Shown here: positions 33,765 to 45,107 of the stretch, in pieces
Numbering within the stretch: the first letter of the stretch is position 1
How the letters are laid out: every line of letters begins with the position of its first letter
Source of the DNA: Parastagonospora avenae f. sp. tritici 18332-5
Lineage: Eukaryota > Ascomycota > Dothideomycetes > Pleosporales > Phaeosphaeriaceae
Direction of reading: 5' to 3'
Assembly: GCA_022559985.1 (NCBI GenBank)
Contig: JAFJTR010000003.1
Coordinates: forward strand, 830,369 to 894,368
Length of the DNA stretch: 64,000 bases
The notes under the pieces: model-generated
What the model was told of the DNA's origin: nothing
What the model saw: only the letters and a program-made list of their open reading frames with translations
The model's database searches: none
Translations under genes and position numbers: made by a program

Positions 33765-34720
33765 GCTTGGCTTGTATGTGGCAGGGCTTCTAGACTCTCT
33801 GTTGTTGAACATGTACACGAGTCATGCGCAAGATAGTATAGCGAAAGTTTTGCTGTCCAGTTCAGTGGTCCGACGTGATCTTGTAGTGAAGGCGGGGAAG
33901 CAGAGGTCCGGTTGGCATGTGCGCGCGATGCATACTGAATTGCATTAAACGACTGCGATCGTCAAATGGTCTTGGGATCTACTTGTGATGAGGTTGACAC
34001 ACAGAGTTTATCGTGTATTGGTTCAGTGTTTGACGATCCCGTCAAGCTTGTTCACCTCACTAGCTCATTAATCCTCCGTGTCTAAAGAGACATGTTGAGA
34101 TTGTACTAACAGCGATTCGATGGTGGCACACGAGGTATTGTGGCTTGTCATCGCGAAACGATTTCCATGTGGGCTGATTTCTGGAGATCATGTCTGCCGT
34201 GCCAGCCTAAAGTTGGTTGGTCGGGACATGTGCGCCAGGGTCGGTGGCCGGGACGGTGCGATCAAAATTGGCACTGACATGCGACGCTACCAACTAGTGC
34301 GTATAAAGATCTCAAGCACGCATCTTCTCAGGGCCCATCTTGCCTTGGAGAGTTTGGTGGCCGCCACGTGCCTGCAGGTGATGGCACATCCGCCGCGGCA
34401 TTGTGCTCGTATCGAGATAATAGCTCACACACTCTGTACTAGTTCGGGCGTTCCTCGCTGTTCCCCGCGCAAGCGAAAGTTTGACGCAACGCGAAGGTTT
34501 CATTGACTTGTGAGAGGCGACTCATCCAAGCCTTTTGCCGTTTAGATTCGTACTAAATCATAGCCGGTCTCTTCCCTAGACTGCTCTCGATCGTCTAGCG
34601 CCATGGACCAGTGATTTACGGATTTACAAGATCCTCAATTCCTCCTCGGTATGTATCTGTTCTTATTCTTTGCTTTTTAAAAATAATTTTCGAACGCCGC
34701 GCTCGAATATTCCGCATGAA
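33765..34720. other. Intergenic region
   Basis: 956 bases. A plus-strand frame at 34120-34506 has no recognisable domain and resembles random open sequence. No gene is called. Confidence 0.42.
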
Positions 34721-36178
34721 ATGAGGCCCTCTTATGTTGTTGCCGCGCTACTGTCTGTTCAGGTTACATGCGCAGTGGCTCAAGATGCCAAAGTACTCGA
34801 GGCCATCACAAGCTTATCCCCCTGCGCGGTAAGCTTCAGTGTCTGCTCTTTTCGAACCATGCGTACTGACGACTTGATGTAGTTGACATGTATCGTGGGC
34901 GCGGCAGGGGACTGTCCTCTGACTGACCCAAGTTGCGTGTGTGGCAACACACGTCTAGAGTCGGATGTGAAGAAATGCCTCTTGTCGTCATGCACGCTCA
35001 AAGAAAGTGTCAGCACGAGGAATGTCACCGCTACGTTGTGTGACGAGCCACTACGCGACAGAGGCGCTGAAAATCGAGCAGTCGTCATTGTCTTGGCGGT
35101 CCTCTCTGCTTGCATGGTCTTTTTGCGAATAATCCAAAAGCTTTTGGGACCTTCGGAGAACCGATTCGGGCTGGATGACATTTTTTTATTCACCACCATG
35201 ATTGTGTTTCAACCAAGCGCAATTATTGTCGTTGTAAAACTCATACCTAGCGGAATGGGCAGAGACGTTTGGACGCTATCGTTTAGCACCATTTCCGAAT
35301 TTGGGAAATATTTTTGGCTGGGCGAGCTGTTCTACTTTATCTCATCAGCACTGCTCAAACTTTCGTTCCTCTTCTTCTACCAACGAATATTCCCCGGCCG
35401 CAGGGTACAATGTATCATCAGGATAACCATCATCGGTGATGTTTTATGGGGAACAGCATCTTTGATCAGTGGCATATTCCAGTGCTGGCCAATATCATAT
35501 TTTTGGCTCTTTTGGGACGATGAGCGCTCAGGACATTGCACCAACAGAGTCTGGGTAGCAGCTGCCAACTCTATAATCAGCATTGTCCTCGACGTCTGGA
35601 TGATTACAATACCTTTGTCACAGCTCTATGGCCTTAAAATGGCATGGGTTAAGAAGACTGGCGTAGCTCTCATGTTTTGCCTAGGCACACTGTAAGTCGT
35701 TTGATCCTTCAGGGCTGTGTTTTCCCACCAAATTCTGATACACTGTAGCGCAACAGTCATATCCATCATACGGCTTCGTTTCCTCCTCGTAATCGATGAA
35801 AAGAATAATCCTACTTGGGACTTTTGGGATCCGATCAAATGGTCTAATCTCGAGATTACTGTAGGCATAGTCTGCTCTTGCATCCCATCCATGCGCTTTT
35901 TCCTTGTCCGCCTACTGCCAAGCGTGTTTGGCTCATCACACAATCGATCCTATGGGGCCAACCAGTACGAAGATACACATGGCAAAAGTTCAAGGAGCGG
36001 GATCTCCACTCTAAAAGGCTCAAGAAAGACGGGCGAAAGCAATGCGATCAATTGCACGACGACTTTTACACTTCATGACGACGATGAAGTAGAATTAGTG
36101 CACATGCGCCAGAGTGGTAAGAGTACCAGAGGAAGTGTCGCCACATTGGTCGAAACACCTAGTCGATGCGACGCTTAA
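34721..36178 (+). CDS. CFEM-domain PTH11-type G protein-coupled receptor
   Basis: Exons 34721-34828, 34883-35691 and 35749-36178 give 448 residues. A signal peptide (VVAALLSVQVTCAVA) leads into a CFEM module with eight cysteines (SPCA-LTC, DCPLTDPSCVC, KKCLLSSC, ATLCDE). Seven hydrophobic segments follow, with typical PTH11 features: NRFGLDD, FWLGELFYFISSALLKLSFLFFY and CTNRVWVAAAN. The tail is Ser/Thr-rich and cytosolic. The family senses host or surface cues and signals through G proteins in Pezizomycotina. It converges on the Zn2Cys6 regulator at the edge of the polyketide cluster; whether it controls the cluster is unknown. Confidence 0.92.
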
Positions 36179-36807
36179 CGGTTTCAATTTTTTGTAGTTG
36201 GTACACGAACGACTGAAGCATTCCAAAGCTGACGAAAGATCCCCGGCCGACGCGCGCTGATATGCATCAGGCAGTGGTAGCATTTTGGCCAAGACAACGC
36301 CGTGCGAGATTCACCTGAGTGTGAACGAGCCTCAGGTTTTCTATGAGACACTCACTGCCTGAGCGCACCCACGCACAATCGCCCTTGAGTGCTACAAAGG
36401 GCCTTGGGGATGCACCAGTACAAGCCACGAGAAGGCACGATAGACTAAACGGACCAAGACCATCAGCTGAACGGGACACCATTGCGTGGTCAACTAGCTA
36501 TGGAGATGGTCTCATTACATCTCTCAAGCAGTTTGAAGCCTGTCCAAGGTGTGACAGTTGTGGCTTTACCTCTTCGGGCATATCGACTACCTTGTACCAC
36601 CAGGCATCGGCCAAATTCCTGCCCGCCTGTTCCTAACAAGAAGAGGTGAAGAGGTTGCCTGTATACATTCAACGATTACTACAGAATTAGGCAGAGAACG
36701 TCACTAGTGCGCCTAGCTTGTTCGGTGCAAACCATTTCTCAAAGTCAAGGCAATGTTATTAACATTGTCCGTACACGTACTCTCAACGCTATCCCACGCT
36801 GGTGTCA
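36179..36807. other. Intergenic region between receptor and regulator
   Basis: 629 bases between convergent genes. It contains repeat copy C at its right end; nothing else is recognised. Confidence 0.4.
36595..36715 (+). repeat. Dispersed repeat, copy C (5' part only)
   Basis: Aligns with the 5' part of copy B: catcggccaaattcctgccc against cctcggcaaaattcctgtcc, and ggtgaagaggttgcct against ggtgaagaggtagcct, then a diverged AT-rich stretch. The 3' part is missing or unrecognisable. Confidence 0.55.
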
Positions 36808-38058
36808 TCAAGATGCCTTTTTCAAAGTCTCCATGTTTGCTCTCAGCGAATCTATGCCAATCGCCCAATTTCCCATTCCGCACCATCCGAGCTCACATCT
36901 CTCTCCTCTGCTGGAGCTCAGCATGCCCGTCCAACTCGCACTTAACAAGCCATAGATATGATCATCTTTGCACTCAGATACCCTTAGATCGGCCGGTAAT
37001 CCTAGCAATCGCTCCATCGTCTCAAAATGATGAGTGATTGTTAGCACCAAAATCTTTGTTTGCAAAGACACTTCTTGAACGGCCAGTCCAGCGAGTTTGA
37101 GATCGGGCAGAATTTGAAGGGCTGGTGTGACGCTGGAAGAGGATGATCGTCTTTGCAGAGGCGACTGCGTAGCTAATTCGATAGCAAGGCTGGAGAGGAG
37201 CATATTGAAGAGGTCTACGATGCGCAAAAAGCACGATGTGAGGTTTAGTACAGAAACGAAAGTTGGGCTTGAGGGAGACATGCTGGGACCGAGGGTACTG
37301 GGCGCCTGGCATCTGCTATCCATATCCAGCTCGATTCCATTGCTTAAGCAATGTAGAATATGGATAAAGGCCTCTGTCGTCTGGAGCAAGCCACGGAGAG
37401 CGCTAGCGATAGTGGAATGTGTTCTTTGCACCGAACTGTTTGATGCAGTGTTGGGCCGGTGGAGGTGCGCCCTTGATTGCCGACAGAGTTCGAGGTTGAG
37501 CTGAGAGAGCCGCATGTCGCATTCGGCGTGATGCAGCATCTCTAAACTGCATTCGTTGGGTGCATGGTTACGACTAGTATGGAAAAATGATGAAAGCTCC
37601 GCAGGACATGAACCAGAAGGATCAACGTGCGCCTCCAGATCGAGGCCCTTGGGCAGCGGCGACCACTGAATGCCCGCAAAATCTTCGTCCTCGCTATGCA
37701 AGAGAGACCCCGATCCGAATTCGGACAATAAAGGCAAGTAGTTGCATTCTTCCAGCGGAGACCAAAGCTGACTCCCATCTTGCGCCACCGGACCTGTTGA
37801 TAGGATGCTCTCTGGAGTAGGCAGTGCGGGATCTTGCATATCTGTGCCAGACGTATACGACGTATCATGCGTCGAGATGCAGTGTTTTTGGGACCGACCC
37901 CTCGGCTTTGTATAACTTGTTACACAGACAACGCCCGCCCGCATACATCTCTCGCAAGTTCCCATGTCGTCTTTGTCGGTGGGACAACGTAGTTTTTGCT
38001 TTCTGCAGCGATCGCATGAAGTTCGCTTTGATGTTGCAAAAAAGGAGATTGCTGACAT
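36808..38058 (-). CDS. Zn2Cys6 transcription factor, likely cluster regulator
   Basis: Intronless, 416 residues. The binuclear zinc cluster sits at residues about 14-45: six cysteines with spacing 2-6-9-2-6, flanked by basic residues (KRTSCDRCRKQKLRC). The linker is followed by a Ser/Pro-rich region and a helical C-terminal region (LRIVDLFNMLLSSLAIEL, VQEVSLQTKILVLTITHHFETMERLL). The overall plan resembles AflR-type pathway regulators, which are short and lack the large fungal_trans domain. It lies at the left border of the polyketide cluster and probably activates it; this is inferred from position and class. Confidence 0.88.
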   Translation of the reverse strand: MSAISFFATSKRTSCDRCRKQKLRCPTDKDDMGTCERCMRAGVVCVTSYTKPRGRSQKHCISTHDTSYTSGTDMQDPALPTPESILSTGPVAQDGSQLWSPLEECNYLPLLSEFGSGSLLHSEDEDFAGIQWSPLPKGLDLEAHVDPSGSCPAELSSFFHTSRNHAPNECSLEMLHHAECDMRLSQLNLELCRQSRAHLHRPNTASNSSVQRTHSTIASALRGLLQTTEAFIHILHCLSNGIELDMDSRCQAPSTLGPSMSPSSPTFVSVLNLTSCFLRIVDLFNMLLSSLAIELATQSPLQRRSSSSSVTPALQILPDLKLAGLAVQEVSLQTKILVLTITHHFETMERLLGLPADLRVSECKDDHIYGLLSASWTGMLSSSRGERCELGWCGMGNWAIGIDSLRANMETLKKAS

Positions 38059-39639
38059 GATGAGCCAGAAGAAGAAGTTTGTATATGCCCAAGGTGAAGG
38101 TGTGAATGAAGAGATTACAGTAACACGAGCGTTGCTCTCTGTTTAGTAGGGAGGACAAAAGGCTTCCATGCAGAGCACAGTCGTGCTCGATGAAGCCGTT
38201 ACATCTGTCTAGGTAGGAAACCCTGTATCGCTTGCATGCGTAAAAGGCTTGTCAAAGATCGTTCTTGGTATATAAACGGCGTTGCGTCGGTGTTCTAGCC
38301 ATGCTGCGACGAGGCTAAGCGCACTGTGTGCCGCAAGGCTAATCCCGGCCCTCCTATCTACGAGCGTTTCGCGCTCCGGTCTAGGTGAAAATACCCGTCG
38401 GCAAGTTCCTCACAAAAGAATTGCGCCGCAGTTGCATCCAGGACCCCAGATTATAATTAGTATCCTAGCCCTGGAGAGGCCCGCATCCCTCGGGATGCAC
38501 AAATACTATTCATGTGATGAATCTTGGATTCTACGGTTGCGTAGTAGGTATCGTAACGCTAATCACGATGATCCACTAAGAGGCATATTATTGCAACATC
38601 GTCCAGATTAAACTTTGTTAATAATCAGAAGCGATACCAAGCAGACTGCATAGATGTCATCGCGAGTAGCAGCTGAGCGAAGCACGGTCCGACCACGTGT
38701 TCTCGGTGCTGCCCAGATGAACAACACCACAGCCAAGACGTACGATTCAGCATTCAGCTCGCGGCTTCTCCACAGTGCAGCACACTGCACTGCGGGCTTT
38801 CAAACAGTTTCGCGTATATAATTTATATGCAGTCTCCACTGGAAGGCGACAGCCACGTTCAGCATCGCTTGGTAGGTAATGAGTGTACTGCGGAGGTGGA
38901 GTATTGTCATGCGTGGCACCGGTTTACCTGACTGCGCTTACGCCGAGATCAAGCAGACAGCGGGTACAAGCAGGCTGACTAAAGCAGTCTATCCGGCTCC
39001 TGGGCACGCCATGAAGCCGGGCACCATGTCCTAGCGGAAGATCCAGTATCTTGAGATCGACCCGCTCTCTCAGATGCTGATAGCGCGTCATGGCCAAGGT
39101 CTTATAGCCTCGTTAAGGGATGTGCGCATCGAGATCAAGACGTTGTGTACGATCCCGAAGTGATCAGCCAAGACTGCGCACGTCAAAGAACTTACTGCGG
39201 GTTGTCAACTACGACGGCAAGTAACAAGGGTATCTGATAGCCTAAAGCTATACACAGTATCATCACGCTTCAATCCTAACAGCAAGGCCCTGTGTGTAGC
39301 TCCAGGCACCCTGATCGCTTTTCTTAGGTGAGAACCTGCAGTATCCTGTTAATTGAATACCCATATTGAGATCAGCTTCTCTTTCTCGAATACATAGGTC
39401 TACAATCTCTTGGCAGTTATAGTCACAGACGGCTTGCAAGGCTTTCGCGACAAAGCGGCTGCCAGCATCCGCGCTGAAGTCTGCACCTCAGGCGATTGAA
39501 ACCTTAATAATAGCCTCCAAAGCCCCGCTTGCTAAGAAATTCCATGATGCAAGCTAAATCACTCTCTGTAGGTCTAAGCAAAATTTCCTTCTTTTACGAC
39601 TTATGTTAAGCATTCTCTTTGCACTCACGTTACTATCTA
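38059..39639. other. Gene-poor gap within the cluster, with decayed sequence
   Basis: 1.58 kb between regulator and flavoenzyme. A minus-strand frame at 39481-39263 has 72 sense codons, three cysteines and a protein-like composition but no ATG and an in-frame stop just upstream. Plus-strand sequence around 38880-39230 also reads as protein interrupted by TGA, TAA and TAG. Both look like remnants of one or two dead genes; the family is not recognised. Confidence 0.4.
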
Positions 39640-41462
39640 TTACACCCTGCACAATCTCCCTTCGGTGTCTTTAACCCAATCCTCGCTTCCAACCGCAGTG
39701 TGAGCATAAAACACACCCCTTGGATCCCACTTATTCTTCACCTCTCTCAACCTTGCATAACTTTCTCCGTAGAACGCTTCCTGCCACTTTTCATGATTTC
39801 CTTGTGGATACACCAGAGGATCCGCCTCATTCAGGTACGCACCACCTCCGACCGTAACCCTCTCAATCGCCGGATGTACAACATCCGCCAAATCCATTCT
39901 TCGCTTCACCATTCTTTCTTCCGGGATGGTCCAATTGTAGATGCTAAACTCGAGGCATATTGCAATCGCCGAGCGCCAGTGCGGAGTTATCGCATTAGGA
40001 ATGGACGAGGTCGGAGCGTTTATGCCCAAGCAGCCAAACTGCCAATTTGCATCTTGATCAAATGAAACGAGTGACAACATGGTGGCGGTAAGCTCAGACG
40101 AGTTCTTGGAAATAGCGCGGGGAATGAGACGGCTGTTGAAGAGTGGGGATGCCGCATACGGACCATCTGGAAGTGGCCCGTCTGTGTCGTTGTAGTGTTG
40201 GAGATAGTTGGGAGCAGAAAATGACTTAAATGTGTATGGTATACCAAGTCGTTTCAATTCGGACAAGAATGGTGAGTAAAGCGTGTCCATGTCTGCAGCG
40301 GTTCTTCCCGGTGAAGTGGTGTTGGGGACAAGAAAGTTACCAGCCAAAATGTTCCAAGAAGGCGTCGCGCCCACGTCCACGAGAGAGGGGAGAAATGCCC
40401 ACCATGCATTCAGTGCGGAGACGAATGAGCCTTCACTCGGAGCCGAAGTGGCGTTGAAACTCAAACTCGCCGCACCGATGATGCTGTCCGGATGTACCCT
40501 GGCTGTCATGCTCAAGGCAACAGCAAAAGTCCCTCCGCCACCCCCGGACATGGCCCAGTACAGATCAGAGTTCTGCTCTGGGCTGGCAACGACATGTCGT
40601 CCATCTGCAGTAACAACTTCCCACTCGAGGACATTGTCTGCAGCAAGACCATACACACTGTTCAGGATGCTGTGTCCACCGCCAGAGGAATAACCCCCGG
40701 CGTAGCCGACAGTAGGACAATCCCCAGAGACGATTTTGTATCCTGAAGTACTTGCGTGAACCAGCGCCTCGCCGCCCGTGACACCGGCTCCCACCTTGAT
40801 AGCGGGGCCTGTGTAATACGCGCTCGTGTAGTTTAATAGTTGCCTAGACTTTAGGTTGTGTGTCCAGAGCGAGAGAGCGCCTCTACCGGTAGACTTGCCC
40901 ATGTAGTCATGTCCCGTGTTCTTGATGACGAGCCGTACATTGTGCGTCTGCGTGAAGTTGATTGCGGCAACAACATCGGCTACGTCGGCCACGGGGACCG
41001 CGTAGCTGACGTAGTTATCTAGCGTGCAGGGCTGATCGATGCGATAGTACGGGCTGCAGGACGTGTTTTGGAAGAAGGGATTCATCATCTCGGGCGCCTT
41101 GGTCAGGCTAAGCCACATTTCGTGTTAACTTTCGTCTTTCCAACAGAAGTCGAGCACGCAAAGACGCAAGCTACTTACTATGCTCTTGGAAAGTCCCAAT
41201 CCTTTTTCAGCGACGCGCATGCTGTCTCATTTTGCTCAAGGCCTGCATAGCCTCCTGGGCGGCATACAGCTGCCTGCGGAATTGTCTGAATGAGCCGGCC
41301 ACCAATAGTTCCGTTCAATTGACTCCATGTCTGCTGTGATGGCCAACCAATATCGCCTGGGATGACTTTGCAGCTAGGTATGTCGGCTGCTTCCTGTCGG
41401 TCAAAGAGTGCAGCTGTATAGACTCCGGGTACCAGGAGCAGCAAGGTTGTGAGACAAACCAT
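39640..41462 (-). CDS. Berberine-bridge-type FAD oxidoreductase, secreted
   Basis: Exon 1 is 41462-41179 and exon 2 is 41107-39640; 583 residues. A signal peptide (MVCLTTLLLLVPGVYTAA) starts the protein. The FAD_binding_4 domain shows the flavin-attachment histidine in NTGHDYMG and a cysteine in SGDCPTVGYAGGY at the position used for a second covalent link in BBE enzymes. The C-terminal BBE motif is present (YLNEADP, with the YGESYARLREVKNKWDP end). It uses covalently bound FAD and O2 to oxidise a substrate, or acts without net redox change. A BBE-like enzyme acting as an aldolase is, from memory, reported in a stemphyloxin-type pathway, so a ring-forming role is plausible. Confidence 0.92.
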
Positions 41463-42024
41463 CAGAATAGAGGATTAGTTGCAATGCAGGAGGATACTGC
41501 TGGGCATCGAAATATAGCTGGTTTTGCCTCACGATAATAGGACAACCCCTTTCTCTCGTCCTTTTCCTTGGTTTAATTCAAGATTTGCTAACCGGTCACC
41601 CACATAGTCTACCCATTTGTAGCTTCTTGCGCCCCTACAAGTCTATGATTCATGAAACGCGGCTGAGAAATCGTATTCATCAGCTCGAAGTCGCCATCAA
41701 CTGCCAGTTTAGAGTAGGCAGTGCTTCGTGTCCGAGTGTGCTGACCCACTCTTTCGGCGTCAATTGCTTAAATGGGAAACCGATTTTGAGTAATACCGAG
41801 AAGGCAGCTCACGGACATGTTCTCCTCGCAAGAGCGGGGGTAAGCAGAGCACAATGTACAGCATAACAAGCTGTGAATCATATTCGTCATTGCCGTCTCG
41901 ATACTTGAGGTTTTGTTGCAAAAGACAACTACCCATGAAAGTTGGGTGTGTCTTCCAATCATTATCAATTTTCACGGCGAAGCTTTCATCACGCCTCCCA
42001 TCATCAGCCTCACGGACCGGCAAA
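41463..42024. promoter_or_regulatory. Divergent promoter region, flavoenzyme / dehydrogenase
   Basis: 562 bases between two cluster genes transcribed apart. Short frames on both strands are not convincing. Regulator binding sites are expected here, but no dyad could be assigned with confidence. Confidence 0.4.
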
Positions 42025-43168
42025 ATGGCTCCAGCAGAGGCAACAGGCAATGTGCAGAGACCGGAAGCTGGGAAGCAGTCCATGGGAAGCTTTTGGACAC
42101 AAATGTTTCCACCAAAGCCAAAGTACACCGAGGAACAAGTCCCTGATCTGACTGGCAAGGTACGGACTCTTGAAGCATCAAAGCAATACGTGCTGACAAT
42201 ATTAACAGGTATTCATAGTAACTGGTTCCAGCTCAGGCGTAGGTAAAGAAGCAGCGCGTATGCTGTATGCAAAAAATGCAAAGGTCTACATGGCGGCGCG
42301 GCCGGGACCCAAACTACCCGCTGCCATTAATTCCATCCAAGAAGTAGTGCCCAAGTCAGAGGGTGCTCTTGTTCCCCTAGAACTTGATCTGGCAGACCTG
42401 GCAGCAGTGAAGACGGCAGTGGAAAAGTTCACCTCGCTAGAAACCAAGCTGCACGGTCTCATCAACAACGCAGCCGTGCAGGCACTGGGCGACACAAGCG
42501 GCGACGCTCAAACAGCGCAAGGACATGAGATTCACATGGGCGTCAACGTACTAGCTCCTTTTTTGTTCACCCGTTTGCTGACAGGAGTGTTGGCCGCAAC
42601 GGCGCGTCAGGAACCACCTGGTACTGTACGCGTTGTATGGGTGTCGTCAATGGGCACCGAGACTATTGGAGAAAAAGGACGTGGACTGTCTCCCGACTAT
42701 GTGGATTACTGGCCACTCATGTCCCCGCTGGAGCGCTATGGCCTGAGCAAGGCTGGCAATTGGCTTCATGGCATGGAATTTGCGCGACGACATGCCGCTG
42801 AAGGTATTGCAAGTTTTCCTATCAATCCAGGCCACTTGAAATCCGACCTGTACCGGGAGGGCGGCGCCCTGTTCAAGTTTGCGCTGAAGCCTGTGTTGTA
42901 CCCGCCCACATATGGAGCTTATGTCGAGCTGTTTGCTGCATTGTCTCCTACTTTGACTTTGAAGGACTCGGGAGCGTGGAGTAAGTGAATATAGACGATT
43001 TGCTTTCCAGACTGCTAACGCTCTTGACTCGTAGTTGTACCATGGGGCAGAATACATCCCATTCGAAGTGATTTGAGCCATGCGACAAAGACAGAGGCCG
43101 AGGGAGGCAATGGTCATGCAAGGGCATTCTGGGACTGGAGCGAAGAGCAGGTCAAGGAGTTTTTGTGA
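42025..43168 (+). CDS. Short-chain dehydrogenase/reductase, cluster tailoring enzyme
   Basis: Exons 42025-42159, 42209-42980 and 43035-43168 give 346 residues. A ~45-residue N-terminal extension (MGSFWTQMFPPKPKYTEEQVPDLTGK) precedes the Rossmann motif VTGSSSGVGKE. NNAA, a serine in WVSSMG and a YGLSK catalytic pair follow. The FPPKP-x-ftEe-vPDL-GK leader is a habit of fungal secondary-metabolite SDRs. It would interconvert a ketone or aldehyde and an alcohol with NADP(H); on the newly released polyketide it may reduce the aldehyde made by the synthase R domain. Its stop is 48 bases from the stop of the convergent P450. Confidence 0.9.
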
Positions 43169-43216
43169 GACCTTCCAGATGTACAATATCATACCAGTTA
43201 ATTTGATGTACGCATT

Positions 43217-44842
43217 CTATTCAATTGCAGTAAATGTCAGCTCTAATGCCCCAATATGCCACGACATGCAATCATGAACATGCTGCAAAAAATAATCAGG
43301 ATCAAAGCCCGGAGCAAATGCAACATCAAACCTTGACAAGGTCTCGGCGAGAGCAAGACGCATCTCCATTAGTGCAAGAGGGCGGCCAAGGCAGCTGTGA
43401 TGGCCAATGGAAAAGGGCGCGAAAGCTGAGCCATCTTTGATGAGATCAGGGCGAGAGTACCAGCGCTCGGGTATAAAGTCGGCGGCTTTGGGATAAATGG
43501 CCTCGGACCGACCCAAGGCGTATTGCGATGAGAAGACGGTCATGTCACCGGGAATGAAGGTGTCGGCGACCACTAGTCCCTGGGGTGGGGTGATGCGGGG
43601 AATGGTAGAGGCAGGCGGATGCAAACGCAGCGCCTCATTGATGACGGCGTTGAGATGGGGAGCTTCGAAGATGCGATGGTGCGAAAATGTGCCGTCAGCA
43701 GTGCGGAGCGGAAGTAGTTCCTCCCGCAGGCGGGTCACGTGGTTGGAATGCTTGGCTAAGTAAAAAAACGCAAACGTTAGAATAGCCGCTACAGTGTCGC
43801 TGCCAGCAATGATGATGAAGCGACAATCATTACGGAGGATCGAAAGGTCACGATCAGTAACCTCTTGCTTTTCGTAGTGACTGAGCAACGGTGCCATGAG
43901 GCTCGGCCGCTCGCTGCGTCGAGGGTCGGCCATGAAGCGATCGAGGTGGTGGTTACAAAAGCCTAGGAAGCCCGTCGCGGCGTTGGAAGGCACGAGCGAC
44001 TGCGCGACGTCGACGAGCAGGCGCATTAACCACATGGGCAGCCTCCGGCCCATGACGGTCATTCCCTGTACAAGCTGCTCGACGGCTTCGTGCATGCGAG
44101 CTTGTCGCAGCATACCAAAGTCGGCCCCAAGCCCAAGATCACCCATGGTATCAAAGGCAAAGGCCTCTGCTAGGCGCGCCATGTCGACGGGTTCGCCTCG
44201 AGCGTCGGCAAGCCGTCCAAGCAGCATGTGCACATATGCGGCGACACGAGGCTCGTAGGTGCGCAGAGCCTTGTCACCAAATCCTCGACTCCATACACGA
44301 CGTCGCCCAGCATGTAGCGACTCGTCACGTGTCGCTATGCCGCGATTGGGCTTTTCCAAGTCGTAGAAGGCTCCCTTGCGACACGGGCTGCCCGCACCGT
44401 AGATGGCGACAGGGGCCTTGGGGTGGGTGAGCATCAGCGTCGACGAGCCAATGCGCACAAACTCGCCATAGTGCTCGCTAAGACGCTCGCTGAGATGGTG
44501 CATGTCATGGCCGCCAAGCTGTGTGCACAGCCATAGATCGGAGATCCGCGCCGCCAAAGGACCGGGAAAGCGATTTAGCGGGTGTAAGATGAGGCGGTAT
44601 ACTAGGGTGCTCCCGTAGAGGCCCGTCAGGAAGCACGCGGCCATGGTCAGCGCCCACGTCAGACACGAAAAGTATCCCCCATCCTCTCCTCCCATGTACC
44701 GTACAACTGTCAGGATGGCAACCCCAGGACCAAAAGCAGACAGGTAACGTGCCCCATTTTCAAAATGTTCCCCTCGGTGAAAATAGACAATGTGCGTAGT
44801 GATGCCTGCCACGGCCGCTGTTACGCCGTGTGTCAACCGCAT
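43217..44842 (-). CDS. Cytochrome P450, cluster tailoring enzyme
   Basis: Intronless, 541 residues. An unusually long hydrophobic N-terminus spans about residues 35-85 (FGPGVAILTVVRY, LTWALTMAACFLTGLYG), suggesting two or three membrane helices before the proline hinge RFPGP. The I-helix AGSDTVAA, K-helix EALRLHP, PERW and heme loop FSIGHHSCLG are intact. The multi-helix leader is shared by several fungal biosynthetic P450s. It is divergent from the trans-enoyl reductase with only 265 bases between start codons, implying a shared promoter. The position of oxidation cannot be predicted. Confidence 0.93.
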   Translation of the reverse strand: MRLTHGVTAAVAGITTHIVYFHRGEHFENGARYLSAFGPGVAILTVVRYMGGEDGGYFSCLTWALTMAACFLTGLYGSTLVYRLILHPLNRFPGPLAARISDLWLCTQLGGHDMHHLSERLSEHYGEFVRIGSSTLMLTHPKAPVAIYGAGSPCRKGAFYDLEKPNRGIATRDESLHAGRRRVWSRGFGDKALRTYEPRVAAYVHMLLGRLADARGEPVDMARLAEAFAFDTMGDLGLGADFGMLRQARMHEAVEQLVQGMTVMGRRLPMWLMRLLVDVAQSLVPSNAATGFLGFCNHHLDRFMADPRRSERPSLMAPLLSHYEKQEVTDRDLSILRNDCRFIIIAGSDTVAAILTFAFFYLAKHSNHVTRLREELLPLRTADGTFSHHRIFEAPHLNAVINEALRLHPPASTIPRITPPQGLVVADTFIPGDMTVFSSQYALGRSEAIYPKAADFIPERWYSRPDLIKDGSAFAPFSIGHHSCLGRPLALMEMRLALAETLSRFDVAFAPGFDPDYFLQHVHDCMSWHIGALELTFTAIE

Positions 44843-45107
44843 GGCGTGACTGATAGGTACCTGGACGAGAGGTGAAAATGGTGCGTCGGGAACGCCGTAT
44901 CATTCATCATTGTTATAGGTATCTCGCCGCCACACGACATATCCGAGCCCATCAAACCTTCGCCTTCGGTTTCCTAGATGGGTTGCATGTGGAACAAGCT
45001 ACCGCGAGTACTGATCGGTACTTTAATACACACCACCATGGTGACCCATAGAATGTTGAATCCGCCTATACCAAAGCAGCTACCTGCAGTATTCGTATTC
45101 GTTCATC

